From positions 1-51,583 of the forward strand of contig JACQFP010000012.1 of the NCBI GenBank assembly GCA_016200005.1: a DNA stretch of 51,583 nucleotides, read 5' to 3'. Positions 1 to 8,568 of this stretch are shown here, piece by piece. A model generated the notes under the pieces. That model was not told the DNA's origin and did not search any database. It saw only the letters and a list, made by a program, of their open reading frames with translations. The translations under genes and the position numbers were made by a program. The stretch's first letter is position 1; each line of letters opens with the position of its first letter. The stretch is from Verrucomicrobiota bacterium (GTDB lineage Bacteria; Verrucomicrobiota; Verrucomicrobiia; Limisphaerales; PALSA-1396).

Positions 1-1
1 C

Positions 2-541
2 CTTAATTACGGTGGTGACACCAACGGGCCTGGGGCTGCAAGCAGGACAGATTATTCCGGTGGAGCGAACACAAACTTCTGGGAAGGCCAGTTCCACTGG
101 AACCAGCTTTTTGTAAGCTCGTTCCTCAGTGGCGCCATCACTAATGAGGACGGCAGTCCGCGGGCCGGCAATCCCTTCCACTATGTGGTCACACCGGGCC
201 AGGTCGGGATTCCGATGGACTTTACCATCGCGTTCCGCGAGGCGGGTGTAACCCCTGACCTCTTCATGTTCAGCACGCACACCAATTTGCTGAATGACTA
301 CACGCAGGCTGAATTGGATCAGCAATACCTGAGTCCTCAGCTCACGGCATCCTCCTCCGGGACCAACGTCGTCGTGTCCTGGCCGGTTTCTGCCTCCTGT
401 TACATTCTGGAGTCCACAAGCAGCCTCTCGCCAGTCAGTTGGACCGCGGTCCAGCAGGGTGCCGCTCTGTCGGGGAGCCGCTACAACTTGACCCTCCCGA
501 GCCCGAGCGGCAACCAATTCTTCAGGCTAAGGCAACCCTGA
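2..541 (+). CDS. C-terminal part of a secreted protein (5' end outside window)
   Basis: The frame is open from the first bases of the window to the TGA at 539-541, so this is the 3' end of a longer gene; the first ATG inside the window (185) is probably internal. The last ~70 residues form a small beta-rich module with the pattern NVVVSWP...YILESTSSL...W...YNLTLPSPSGNQFFRLRQP. This module often ends secreted enzymes and adhesins in Verrucomicrobiota; another protein in this window (44962-47001) carries a similar one after its N-terminal domain. The upstream part (NFWEGQFHWNQLF, AGNPFHYVVTPG) is not recognised. Role unknown; export is inferred from the terminal module. A rho-independent terminator follows 40 bp downstream. 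Confidence 0.75.
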   Translation, partial: LNYGGDTNGPGAASRTDYSGGANTNFWEGQFHWNQLFVSSFLSGAITNEDGSPRAGNPFHYVVTPGQVGIPMDFTIAFREAGVTPDLFMFSTHTNLLNDYTQAELDQQYLSPQLTASSSGTNVVVSWPVSASCYILESTSSLSPVSWTAVQQGAALSGSRYNLTLPSPSGNQFFRLRQP

Positions 542-1009
542 CGAAGGGCATCCAAGCCGGTGAACCGGCACGGCAATATGGGTCGCCAAGCTGCGAATTA
601 GGCTTGGCGACCTTTTTATTACGAGGTTGGCCGACATGGATTTCGAGGAAGCATGGTAAGAACCGTAGGCACGAGCGGGAGGCTGCCGGATAAAGCCAAC
701 GCTCCAGGCCCAATAGGAACGCCACCTCTACGGCAGCCGCACCGTGTGATGGAATCTCGCACTATCCGAATTAGTGCGGGAGATGAACCGAGGCTATCCG
801 AACTGCCGAGTGAACAAGAGAGTTGATAGTTGAGGGTTGATGCACAGGAGCAGGGAGCAGGAGTACGAGGAGCACGACAACAGTGCTCCTCGAGAATAGA
901 AACGCGTGTTTTTGCTTCCACGGCCGAGAGCTAACGAACTTGCCCTCTTTCGAGCTTGCCCAGCTTCGAGCCGGATTGTTAATCTGCATTGCCCAATCCC
1001 AGGCCACGA
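542..1009. other. Intergenic stretch with terminator and a second hairpin
   Basis: Apart from the terminator at 581-617 I see no gene here. A second perfect hairpin (10-bp arms CGAGGAGCAC 866-875 and GTGCTCCTCG 883-892, 7-nt loop) has no T tail. It sits in sequence of the kind GAGTTGATAGTTGAGGGTTG that looks like a degenerate dispersed repeat. The open frames here on the minus strand are Arg/Ser-rich and look non-coding. Confidence 0.5.
581..617 (+). terminator. Rho-independent terminator
   Basis: A perfect 11-bp stem, GGTCGCCAAGC (581-591) with GCTTGGCGACC (602-612), encloses a 10-nt loop and is followed at once by TTTTTATT. It lies 40 bp after the stop codon of the partial gene at the window start, so it most likely ends that transcript. 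Confidence 0.85.
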
Positions 1010-2296
1010 ATGACTGACCACGCGCGAAAGAACAAGAATACCGGACCACGCTCGCTGCCCGCGCCGTCCTGCCCTCGCCGAGCGCAGAGCGCAGCGAAGT
1101 TTCCGCTGACCGGCAAGAAAAAGTTGTCTGCTCAGGGCTTCGGATTGTCCAAATCGGTGTGGCGTTCATTCCTGTTCTCGTTTCTCGCCGTGGCGGTTCT
1201 ACTGTGTACGATCCCGTTCGCCCGCGCGGTCGAAGCACGCTTTTTTCGGATTGTCGGCCCCGGCGCAACCACCATCACGGGGATTTCTGCGGACGGAAAC
1301 GTCACCTGGACGAACGCGGTAACGAACGTCATTTGCACCGTTCAGGCGGCTGATTCCCTGACGGGCGCAAGTAACTGGGTGGACTACGTTCAAGTACCCA
1401 TCAGCAATCACGTCGTCAGCTACCACTTCTTTGATGCCAATCCACCGGTGGGGATGGCGTTCATTCCAGCCGGTTCATTCACGATGGGCAATGCAATGAA
1501 CCCCAGCGAGGGCGGCGGCGAGGAACTTCCGCTGCACACCGTCTATGTGAGCGGGTTTTTCATGGACAAATACCTGGTGACGGAGGCGCTTTGGAACGAG
1601 GTGAAGGCTTGGAACGGTGGCAACGGCTACAGCTATACCAACTCCGGCTCGGCACCGGCGACCAACCACCCGGTTCTCTTTGCTGATTGGTATGATATGG
1701 TCAAGTGGTGCAATGCGCGATCAGAGAAGGAGGGGTTGACGCCCTGCTTCTACACGGATGCCGGTCTGTCGGCAATTTACAAGACCGCGGAGGTGACTCC
1801 CTACGTGAAATGGGACGCCAACGGGTATCGTTTGCCGACGGAAGCGGAATGGGAAAAGGCAGCGCGAGGCGGGGCCAGCGGGCACCGCTTCCCGTGGACC
1901 GGCACCGACGAGATCTCGCACAGCCGGGCGAACTACAACGGCTACTCGCTGGCTTGTGACTGGAATTCCGAACTTTACTATGACCTGTCGTGTGGCTATC
2001 ATCCGACCTTCAAGGATGCTGCTTATGCCACGAGTCCAGTGGGATACTTTGCGCCGAACGCGTATGGGCTTTATGACATGGCGGGCAACGTCTGCAACCG
2101 GTGCTGGGACCGGTACGGGGCGTATTCAAGCGATTCGCAAACCGACCCGCACGGGCCTTCGGCAGGTTCCCTCCGTGTGATGCGGGGCGGTAGTTGGTAC
2201 AACTATGGCAACATCGCGCGGTGCTCCAATCGCTACCCCTTCAACCCGGCCTGGAACTTCTTCGACGTTGGGTTTCGTTGTGTGAGGGGGCATTAG
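1010..2296 (+). CDS. Formylglycine-generating-enzyme-like (SUMF1 domain) exported protein
   Basis: The C-terminal two thirds (from GMAFIPAGSFTMGNA, ~1452) is a SUMF1/FGE-sulfatase fold with its usual landmarks: a FIPAGSFTMG start, DKYLVTEALWNEV, YRLPTEAEWEKAARGG, FGLYDMAGNV-type motif, MRGGSWYN and a final GFRCVRGH. A hydrophobic stretch (FLFSFLAVAVLLCTIPFARA) is a probable signal peptide. The ATG at 1010 leaves ~50 unlikely residues before it, so TTG 1145 or GTG 1157 may be the real start. Oddities: the usual GNVWEW motif reads GNVCNRC, and only one of the two Cys of the aerobic FGE active site (LCxxxYCxRYR) has a counterpart (ARCSNRY). It is therefore probably not a true sulfatase-activating enzyme, although two Cys-type sulfatases lie 5 kb downstream. 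A linker of the TNAVTNVICTVQAADSLTG type precedes the domain. Confidence 0.85.
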   Translation: MTDHARKNKNTGPRSLPAPSCPRRAQSAAKFPLTGKKKLSAQGFGLSKSVWRSFLFSFLAVAVLLCTIPFARAVEARFFRIVGPGATTITGISADGNVTWTNAVTNVICTVQAADSLTGASNWVDYVQVPISNHVVSYHFFDANPPVGMAFIPAGSFTMGNAMNPSEGGGEELPLHTVYVSGFFMDKYLVTEALWNEVKAWNGGNGYSYTNSGSAPATNHPVLFADWYDMVKWCNARSEKEGLTPCFYTDAGLSAIYKTAEVTPYVKWDANGYRLPTEAEWEKAARGGASGHRFPWTGTDEISHSRANYNGYSLACDWNSELYYDLSCGYHPTFKDAAYATSPVGYFAPNAYGLYDMAGNVCNRCWDRYGAYSSDSQTDPHGPSAGSLRVMRGGSWYNYGNIARCSNRYPFNPAWNFFDVGFRCVRGH

Positions 2297-2509
2297 TTTC
2301 TATGCTCTTAAACTCTTAGAAAACTTCCGCAAGCCGTTTGGTTGCGTGAGCTCGGCCGCTTCCAATCACATGTTGAGTCACAGAATTCATGCGGGCGAGC
2401 CGAAATACCACAGCTCGATGATTTATTGCCCGATTCTGGAGCGCGATTGACCAATGCTTGTGGTTGACCTGCGGTGAAAAATGATTAAAATATCACCACC
2501 CATAAGTAT

Positions 2510-3286
2510 ATGAACTGCCAGAATGAATTTAATTTCAGAGAATCACAGACGCTCCGAACCGCATTCACGTTGATCGAACTGCTGGTCGTCATCGCCATCA
2601 TCGCGATCCTCGCCGGTTTGCTGTTGCCGGTATTGTCGAGGGCAAAGACAAAGGCCCAGGCCATTTCCTGCCTGAGCAACACGAAGCAACTCACGCTGGC
2701 GTGGATCATGTACAGCGGTGATAACCGGGATCAATTAATTCAGAATTATTTGGCAGACCAAACGTACGCCTGGGTTCAAGGCGATGTCAACGCGGCTCCC
2801 GGCGACACCAACGTCAACAACATTAAGAACGGAAAACTCTTCGCCTACAACACGTCCTTGGGAATTTATGTTTGTCCGGCTGATGATTACAAACGGAATG
2901 GGAAGAGGGCAACCCGGGTGCGAAGTTTTTCGATGTCAGGGCAGATGAACAGTGACGTTGACTGGGTCAACCCTGCTTACCCCGTTCGTAGAAAGTACTC
3001 GGACATTGTCAAACCTTCGCCAGTGGGTGCCTTGGTGTTCATTGACGAGAGCACCATAACGCTTGAAGATGCTTATTTCGCGATCCAGGTTGATAACCGA
3101 GTCTGGCAAAACAGTCCTTCCGATCGGCATGATCGCGGAGCCAACCTGAGTTTTGCTGACGGCCACTCCGAAATTTACAAATGGAAGGAGCCGAAAACTG
3201 GCAAGGTTTCGTGGAATGAGCCGGCGCAGAGGCCTGTCGATCGCGACTTCGACAGGGTAGCCGCCACGATCGGCACCAAGAATTAG
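2510..3286 (+). CDS. Type II secretion-like pseudopilin (prepilin N-terminal motif, FADGH C-terminus)
   Basis: About 258 residues. Residues ~18-42 form a class III prepilin leader and helix: [20 protein letters not shown] with the conserved Glu at +5 after the predicted peptidase cut before Phe. The body has the [20 protein letters not shown] segment and ends in [13 protein letters not shown], the pattern of the large PVC-group pseudopilin family. These proteins are processed by a PilD-type peptidase and anchored in the inner membrane or assembled into short pseudopili. The ATG at 2510 gives a 17-residue leader, which is a little long but acceptable. A paralogue follows immediately. No secretion ATPase or secretin is nearby, so these are orphan pseudopilins. 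Exact role unknown. Confidence 0.9.
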   Translation: MNCQNEFNFRESQTLRTAFTLIELLVVIAIIAILAGLLLPVLSRAKTKAQAISCLSNTKQLTLAWIMYSGDNRDQLIQNYLADQTYAWVQGDVNAAPGDTNVNNIKNGKLFAYNTSLGIYVCPADDYKRNGKRATRVRSFSMSGQMNSDVDWVNPAYPVRRKYSDIVKPSPVGALVFIDESTITLEDAYFAIQVDNRVWQNSPSDRHDRGANLSFADGHSEIYKWKEPKTGKVSWNEPAQRPVDRDFDRVAATIGTKN

Positions 3287-3475
3287 AATTGATCAGGGCG
3301 AGCAAATGGAATGATTGCCGTCCGTATTCTTTCATCGGCGAAGCGATACGTTCCAAAGCCTTGCATTTGTTGGGTGAGGCGATGTCTTCCAGACCGGAAG
3401 AAAAGGACAAACAAAATATTTACATTTTGGGAAATCGCCGCTAGATTTTTCGCCAGAAGCCCAGACTGCCAAAAC

Positions 3476-4330
3476 ATGAATACCGTCAACCCAGGCGATG
3501 CTCGTTGTTTTCACCGCAGAATTCGCGAGCGGTGTGGTTTTACCTTGATCGAACTTCTTGTCGTCATCGCTATCATTGCCATTCTAGCCGGGCTGCTCTT
3601 GCCAGCTCTTGCCAAGGCGAAAAGCAGATCTCAGGCTGTCATGTGCATGAACAACGGGAAACAGTTGATGCTGGCTTGGAGGTTATACGCTGACGATTTC
3701 CGGGACACTCTCATTGCGGCTGAAGATAGCGTTCCCGGTCGCCCCAACTGGTTTTCCGGCTGGGTGGATTTTACTGGAAGCGCTGTCAATTGGGACATCA
3801 ACAACGACATGACGAAAAGCCCGATGTGGCCTTACACCGGCAAATCTCAAAACATTTTCAAGTGCCCGGCGGACAAGGCCAGCGTGAAACCTGGGAGCGG
3901 CCCTTACGCTGGGCAGAGGGTGCCGCGGGTTCGCAGCATCTCCATGAGCCAGGTGTTTAGCTTCGGAAGCTGGCTTCCCGCTTCGGCTTGGAGAACTTAT
4001 GGCAAACTGTCCACCATCACCCTGCCGTCCAAGACTTGGGTTGTCGTGGACGAACATCCCGACAGCCTCAACGACGCAGCGTTTGCGGTCCAGTGCCAGG
4101 GCGCAGATAAGCCGGGCACCGCGCAAATCATCGACATGCCGGCCAATTTTCACAACGGAGCGTGTGGGCTCTCATTTGCCGATGGGCATTCTGAAATCCA
4201 CAAATGGCATGGCTCAAAGATTACAAGTGCCCCTGTTCGATACAGCCTGATGGGATTACCGGTCGGGCCTGCTGGCGACTCGTTTGTCGATGTAAATTGG
4301 ATGGCCGACAATACGACCGTCAAGCAATAA
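3476..4330 (+). CDS. Second pseudopilin of the same family
   Basis: A paralogue of the gene 190 bp upstream, sharing [21 protein letters not shown], the [22 protein letters not shown] segment and the C-terminal [13 protein letters not shown] motif. The frame is open from 3311, but the first 55 residues there look unlike protein. I chose ATG 3476 because it gives a short basic leader ([21 protein letters not shown]) directly before the cleavage Phe. The mature part includes [12 protein letters not shown] and [11 protein letters not shown], matching VCPADDYK and [11 protein letters not shown] in the neighbour. The pair therefore arose by gene duplication. Inner-membrane or pseudopilus protein; partner unknown. 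Confidence 0.9.
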   Translation: MNTVNPGDARCFHRRIRERCGFTLIELLVVIAIIAILAGLLLPALAKAKSRSQAVMCMNNGKQLMLAWRLYADDFRDTLIAAEDSVPGRPNWFSGWVDFTGSAVNWDINNDMTKSPMWPYTGKSQNIFKCPADKASVKPGSGPYAGQRVPRVRSISMSQVFSFGSWLPASAWRTYGKLSTITLPSKTWVVVDEHPDSLNDAAFAVQCQGADKPGTAQIIDMPANFHNGACGLSFADGHSEIHKWHGSKITSAPVRYSLMGLPVGPAGDSFVDVNWMADNTTVKQ

Positions 4331-4371
4331 GCCTGAAATATTCTTTGGCATCGGGTTTTCCGAGGTCGTCG

Positions 4372-4833
4372 CTACTTCAAACCAGCCAAGAACGCCACCA
4401 GGTCGCGCGGGTCTTTTCGTGAAAGCACCTTGATCCGATCCGGCAACATCGCCGACAAACCTTTTTCGCGGGATTTGATTTCGCTCTTGTTGAGCTTCAC
4501 GATGCCGTCCTCGGGCGAGTTGAGTTCCAGTTCCGCATTGATCTCGCGCTTGACGATGCCGGCGTAGAGCATCCCATTTGTCATCCTCACGAGCACCCTC
4601 TCAAAGCCCGGCGCGGCTTTTTTGTTGGGATGAATAATCAACTCCAGCAAGTCTGCACGCGGCTGCCGCGTCGCGATGCCGATGAGCGCCGGACCTATGT
4701 CGTCGCCTCCGCTTGTTGAAATGTATCCCGCGTGCGTGTGGCCACCTTGTGGCCCCGCGCTACCATTCCGGCCATTGTTGCCCTGCCAGGCGATGTCGAG
4801 TTTGGGTTGCGCCAGTCCGATCATGAAGATCAA
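4372..4833 (-). pseudogene. Remnant of a PVC-type haem-binding cytochrome domain (C-terminal part only)
   Basis: The C-terminal ~105 residues (GPALIGIATRQPRADLLELI... APGFERVLVRMTNGMLYAGIVKRE... SPEDGIVKLNKSEIKSREKG... DPRDLVAFLAGLK) match the end of the putative haem-binding domain found on many Planctomycetota/Verrucomicrobiota membrane-bound dehydrogenase-type proteins. That domain normally begins with a CxxCH haem site just before GGxxGPxL. Here the preceding residues are GGHTHAGYISTSGGDD, with no CxxCH in this or the other two minus frames. Full-length relatives are usually many hundreds of residues. I read this as a 5'-deleted remnant. It could instead be a small stand-alone domain that has lost haem, but that is less likely. 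It is convergent with the pseudopilin gene and divergent from the MscS gene. Confidence 0.55.
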
Positions 4834-5031
4834 ACTCTATCCCAAAAGCACGCCGATGAACGCACGGAATAGTTTCATAGCGATCGAAGTTCAGCGAACG
4901 CTGGCAAAAGCAGGAAGGGTTTTCAATCCTTGCCGCTGCTGCGCGGCCGCTGTTGCAGCGCCGTTTTCCCAAGGAGCGTAATTCACTGTAAGTCATGGTT
5001 CAAAACATTGCGCGTACAAAAGGGGCTGGGT

Positions 5032-6540
5032 ATGATCGCCTCCATGCCTTCCTTGCCGTCAGGTGAGTCGGCCGTGATCCTGGTGATCGCGGTTCCCATA
5101 ATCTACTTCGCAATGGTGTTCCTGGGCCGCCGGTTGAAACGGCGCGATGGCGTGCGCCTCGGTTTGATGTACCAGTTGTTTGCCATCACGCTGGCGTTTT
5201 ACCTGCCCGTCACAGTGCTGGACATGGATTTCCCCAACCGGACGGAATTGGGGTCGGCGGTCATACTGCTGGGCGCCGTGTTCGTGAACGCACTCCTCAA
5301 ACGCTTTCTCTTTGAACTGCATTATCAGGAACGGCGCCAGGCCAGCGTGCCGAAGTTTCTCAGCGAAGTGGTGGCACTGTTGGTCGTCGTGGTGGCGTTC
5401 ATTCTGGTGCTGGCGTTTGGCTATGACGTTCGCATTCCCGGTTTGCTCACCGGCTCGGGCATTGCCGCCGTGATCATCGGCTTGGCGATGCAAGACCTGC
5501 TGGGCAATATCATCGCCGGTTTTGCGATTCATTTTGGAAAACCCTTTCGCGCCGGGGACTGGCTCATCATCGACAACAAGCACGCGGAAGTCGTGGAAGT
5601 CAACTGGCGCTCCACCCGGATGCGCACCAACGACGACGTTTACCTCGACATTCCCAACCGTGAAATTGCGCGCCTGACCATCGTCAATCTGCATTATCCG
5701 ACCCGCCGCCATGCCCTCCGGATCACCGTCGGCGTGGACTACTCCGCGCCGCCCACGCGCGTCAAAGACATCCTGATTCACGCCACCGCCAACGCCGTCG
5801 GTGTGTCGGGTGATCCGCGCATAAAAGTGTTCCTGAAAAACTTTGGCGACTCGGCCGTGGAATACGAAGTCAAATTCTGGGTTGATGACCACGCCATTTA
5901 CAACGAGGTCACCGATGCCATTCGCACCAACATCTGGTACAGCCTGAAACGCCACGGCATCAAGATTCCCTTCCCGATGCGGACGGTGCAGATCGAACGC
6001 TCGGCCCGCTCGCACGAACAGGAAATGCAGAACAACGCCCGCAACATCCTTCGCCAGCAACCGCTCTTCCAATGCCTCGACGATGCCCAACTGGACGCCT
6101 TGCTGCCGCGCGGGCGTTTGGAGCACTTCGGGCGCGGCGAAAAATTAATCCAACAAGGCGAAGACGGCGCGTCAATGTTCATCCTGGTGAATGGCGAGGC
6201 AAATGTCGTCGTGGATCGCGACGGGGACTCTACCCAGGTCGCCCGCCTACGCGCCGGGGATTGCTTTGGCGAGATGTCGCTGCTGACCGGCGAAAAACGC
6301 AGCGCGACCGTGGTTGCGCAAACGGATTGCGAAGTGGTGGAAATCGGCAAGCCCGTTCTGGCCAACAGCCTCAAGCAACAACCGGAGTTGCTCAACAAAC
6401 TCAGCGAACTGCTGGCGCGACGCCAGTTGGAAACCGAAGGCATTCTGGCCGAGAACACTTCCCGGAAAGCCATCGCCGCCAGACAAACGGAATACGCCGT
6501 GACGTTCCTGGATAAATTGCGGACGTTTTTTGAATTGTGA
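5032..6540 (+). CDS. MscS-family mechanosensitive channel fused to a cyclic-nucleotide-binding domain
   Basis: About 502 residues. Membrane helices lie at ~12-30, ~42-60, ~70-85 and ~110-130, followed by the pore helix and MscS beta domain: SGIAAVIIGLAMQDLLGNIIAGFAI, GKPFRAGDWLII and VEVNWRSTRMRTNDDVYLDIPNREI. After the MscS C-domain comes a cNMP-binding jelly roll (QQPLFQCLDDAQLDALL..., FGRGEKLIQQGEDG, GDCFGEMSLLTGEKRSATVVA). The FGEMSLLTG...RSATV stretch is the phosphate-binding cassette, with Glu and Arg in place, so ligand binding is plausible. A frame open from 4930 precedes it, but ATG 5032 is preceded by AAGGGG at good spacing and removes an unlikely N-terminus. Likely an inner-membrane channel gated or tuned by a cyclic nucleotide. 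Confidence 0.9.
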   Translation: MIASMPSLPSGESAVILVIAVPIIYFAMVFLGRRLKRRDGVRLGLMYQLFAITLAFYLPVTVLDMDFPNRTELGSAVILLGAVFVNALLKRFLFELHYQERRQASVPKFLSEVVALLVVVVAFILVLAFGYDVRIPGLLTGSGIAAVIIGLAMQDLLGNIIAGFAIHFGKPFRAGDWLIIDNKHAEVVEVNWRSTRMRTNDDVYLDIPNREIARLTIVNLHYPTRRHALRITVGVDYSAPPTRVKDILIHATANAVGVSGDPRIKVFLKNFGDSAVEYEVKFWVDDHAIYNEVTDAIRTNIWYSLKRHGIKIPFPMRTVQIERSARSHEQEMQNNARNILRQQPLFQCLDDAQLDALLPRGRLEHFGRGEKLIQQGEDGASMFILVNGEANVVVDRDGDSTQVARLRAGDCFGEMSLLTGEKRSATVVAQTDCEVVEIGKPVLANSLKQQPELLNKLSELLARRQLETEGILAENTSRKAIAARQTEYAVTFLDKLRTFFEL

Positions 6541-6947
6541 GCGTCGGCACCGTCTTGACCTTCCCATCAACAGTGCCGGGATCGTCTCCCAAACTTTGTC
6601 GCATATGCGACAAAGTTTGGGAGTACCGGATTCCTGGTCACGATGCGCGAGATTGACGCCGTGGAAGCTCCCCAAGGAGAGGGAACAGCCGTCGCCCATC
6701 TTCCGTTTGCCCGACGACTTTGTTGCAGTTCCCGCCATGCAACATTCCATAACACCGGCGAACGCTTCTCCTCGGAGGAGCAGGCCGGGATGCGGGCGAG
6801 CATAAAAACCATCTTGATTTCACAGGCCGCGGACAGGGCGACCCAGTTGAGCGCACTGTATCCGGCCGGGCCGATGGCACGGCGTTTCAAACGCGAATCG
6901 TGCCGGGCAGAATTGATTCTCAACAACACCCGGCTGCGAGTGGGTGG
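6541..6947. other. Gene-free stretch between MscS-type channel and sulfatase genes, with repeat debris
   Basis: No convincing gene. It contains the 38-bp palindrome at 6586-6623. Downstream of it (to ~6700) is sequence related to that beside the second palindrome copy: read on the minus strand both give AHR..E..PKLCRICDKVWE.IPA in one frame. The remaining ~250 bp reads as Arg/Ser-rich frames in all directions and is probably old repeat material. Confidence 0.5.
6586..6623. repeat. 38-bp perfect palindrome, copy 1
   Basis: Half-site CTCCCAAACTTTGTCGCAT, followed immediately by its exact reverse complement, giving 19-bp arms and no loop. An identical copy lies at 11066-11103. The two copies also share GGGATCNT just upstream and some flanking sequence. 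It could be a REP/MITE-type element or an end of a REP-associated transposon. There is no T run on either side, so a terminator role is unlikely, though hairpin formation in RNA is certain if transcribed. Confidence 0.9.
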
Positions 6948-8384
6948 TTATTTAACGATTTCCGCGGATAGTTGGCCCGGCGGACGGACGTCTTTCCCCT
7001 CGCGCTTGGTTTCTGAGTCACCCAGATCGTCGCGGCAATTTTCCAGCAACGCTTCGAGGCGCTTAACAACTTCGGGATGTTGATCGGCTACGTTGGTCGT
7101 TTCGCCGATGTCGATTTCGAGGTCGAACAGTTCCGCGCCGATTTTTTTGGTCGCGTACTTTCCGGGCTGGCCGCCACCACCGGGGGGTTCGGGATGGGTG
7201 TAGTTGTGTGGCGCGTGGAGTTTCCATTTTCCATTTCGCACGGCCTGCAACGCCTTTCCCCAATAGTAGAAGTACGCTTTGTGCGGACTTTTCGCGCCCG
7301 GCTGGCCGGACATCAAGGGCCAGAGGTCCAAGCCGTCGATTTTATGTTTGGGCAGGTCGGCGCCGGCGAGTTTGGCCACTGTTGGCAGAATATCCATCGT
7401 CGCCGCCACCTCATGACAGACGGTGCCCGCCGGGATTTTGCCGGGCCAGCGCATGATGCACGGCTCGCGCAGACCGCCATCGAACGTGGTGCCTTTGCCC
7501 TCGCGCAACGGCAGCGCCGTGCCGGCGTGGTCGCCGTAAAGCAGCCACGGACCGTTGTCGGAAGTGAAGATGACCAGGGTTTGATCGTCGAGACCGTTCT
7601 TCTTCAGCGCGCCAAGGATTTGTCCAACGGACCAATCGATCTCCATGATCACGTCGCCGTAGAGTCCGCGCGGCGATTTACCTTTGAACTTGTTGCTCAC
7701 GTGCAGCGGCACATGCGGCATATTGTGCGCCACGTAGAGGAAGAACGGGCGATGTTTGTTTTGTCTGATGAACTTCACGGCGTGTTCGGTGTACCAGGTC
7801 GTGAGTTGCGTTTGATCAGGCGCCTGCTTCACGGCCTTGTCGCCTTCCATCAACGGCAATGGCGGAAACCGGCTGCCGGCGGTGGGATGGTTCGGCCACA
7901 TGTCGTTGGAGTAGGGCAGGCCGAAGTAATCGTCGAAGCCGTGATGCGTCGGCAGGAATTGCGGCGCGTCGCCGAGATGCCATTTGCCGTAGATGGCGGT
8001 GGCGTAACCGCGCGGTTTGAGGACTTCCGCGATGGTCATCTCGTTGGAATTGATGCCGACCTTCGATCCCGGAGCCAGCGCGCCGAGGATGCTGACGCGA
8101 TTGGGATAACAACCGGTCAGCAGCGCGGCGCGCGAGGCCGAGCAGACCGGCTGACCAACATAAAAATCCGTGAACCGCATCCCTTCCTTCGCCATGCGGT
8201 CGAGATTCGGCGTCTGGATATTGGGCGAACCGAAGCAACCGACATCTTGATAGCCCTGGTCGTCGGTGAAAATGATGACGATGTTCGGCGGGCGCTTTTC
8301 CGCCGCGGACGTGGTTGAAACGATGAAGAACGCCAGAAGAAGTTGGCTAAGGAATCGGGAAAAATTTGGGAATATTCTTTTCAT
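6948..8384 (-). CDS. Secreted arylsulfatase A-type sulfatase
   Basis: About 478 residues with an N-terminal signal peptide ([19 protein letters not shown]). The sulfatase fold starts at [21 protein letters not shown], whose paired Asp residues bind calcium. The activation motif is [13 protein letters not shown]-x-A-x-R, where the Cys becomes formylglycine. Further landmarks are [33 protein letters not shown] and the C-terminal [10 protein letters not shown]...[16 protein letters not shown]. The length is normal for the family. It would hydrolyse sulfate esters in the periplasm or outside, probably on glycans; the substrate cannot be read from the sequence. It runs parallel to a second sulfatase gene upstream, 184 bp away, separated by a long inverted repeat, so the two may be separate transcripts. 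Confidence 0.95.
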   Translation of the reverse strand: MKRIFPNFSRFLSQLLLAFFIVSTTSAAEKRPPNIVIIFTDDQGYQDVGCFGSPNIQTPNLDRMAKEGMRFTDFYVGQPVCSASRAALLTGCYPNRVSILGALAPGSKVGINSNEMTIAEVLKPRGYATAIYGKWHLGDAPQFLPTHHGFDDYFGLPYSNDMWPNHPTAGSRFPPLPLMEGDKAVKQAPDQTQLTTWYTEHAVKFIRQNKHRPFFLYVAHNMPHVPLHVSNKFKGKSPRGLYGDVIMEIDWSVGQILGALKKNGLDDQTLVIFTSDNGPWLLYGDHAGTALPLREGKGTTFDGGLREPCIMRWPGKIPAGTVCHEVAATMDILPTVAKLAGADLPKHKIDGLDLWPLMSGQPGAKSPHKAYFYYWGKALQAVRNGKWKLHAPHNYTHPEPPGGGGQPGKYATKKIGAELFDLEIDIGETTNVADQHPEVVKRLEALLENCRDDLGDSETKREGKDVRPPGQLSAEIVK

Positions 8385-8430
8385 GAGAAATTATCGGGTT
8401 TGCCAAAAATGATTCAGGAAAAGCAAGCGT

Positions 8431-8507
8431 GGTAGGGCGCGTCACTCCGTGCGCGCCGTCGTTTGCCCACAGTCGATTGCGGCGCGCACGGAGTGACGCG
8501 CCCTACC
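8431..8507. repeat. Long inverted repeat between the two sulfatase genes
   Basis: Arms of 28 bp (8431-8458 beginning GGTAGGGCGCGTCACTCCGT, and 8480-8507) are exact reverse complements around a 21-nt spacer. Any transcript would fold into a very stable stem. From memory of verrucomicrobial sequence, the GTAGGGCGCGTCACTCCGTG core resembles a dispersed, high-copy repeat of this group, but copy number cannot be seen here. It may act as an attenuator or mRNA stabiliser between the sulfatase genes, or simply be a MITE-like insertion. Confidence 0.9.
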
Positions 8508-8568
8508 TCCCAAATCCGGCCATTTCGGGAACGTATTCTGTCAATCACTCTAAATCTCCAATGGTTTT

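Noticed and set aside
5059-6126. A 355-residue minus-strand frame antisense to the MscS channel
   Set aside because: Shadow frame; the plus strand shows complete MscS and cNMP motifs.
7077-8318. A 413-residue plus-strand frame antisense to the first sulfatase gene
   Set aside because: It is the shadow of a GC-biased real gene; its translation is Arg/His/Val-rich with no protein pattern, while the opposite strand has complete sulfatase motifs.
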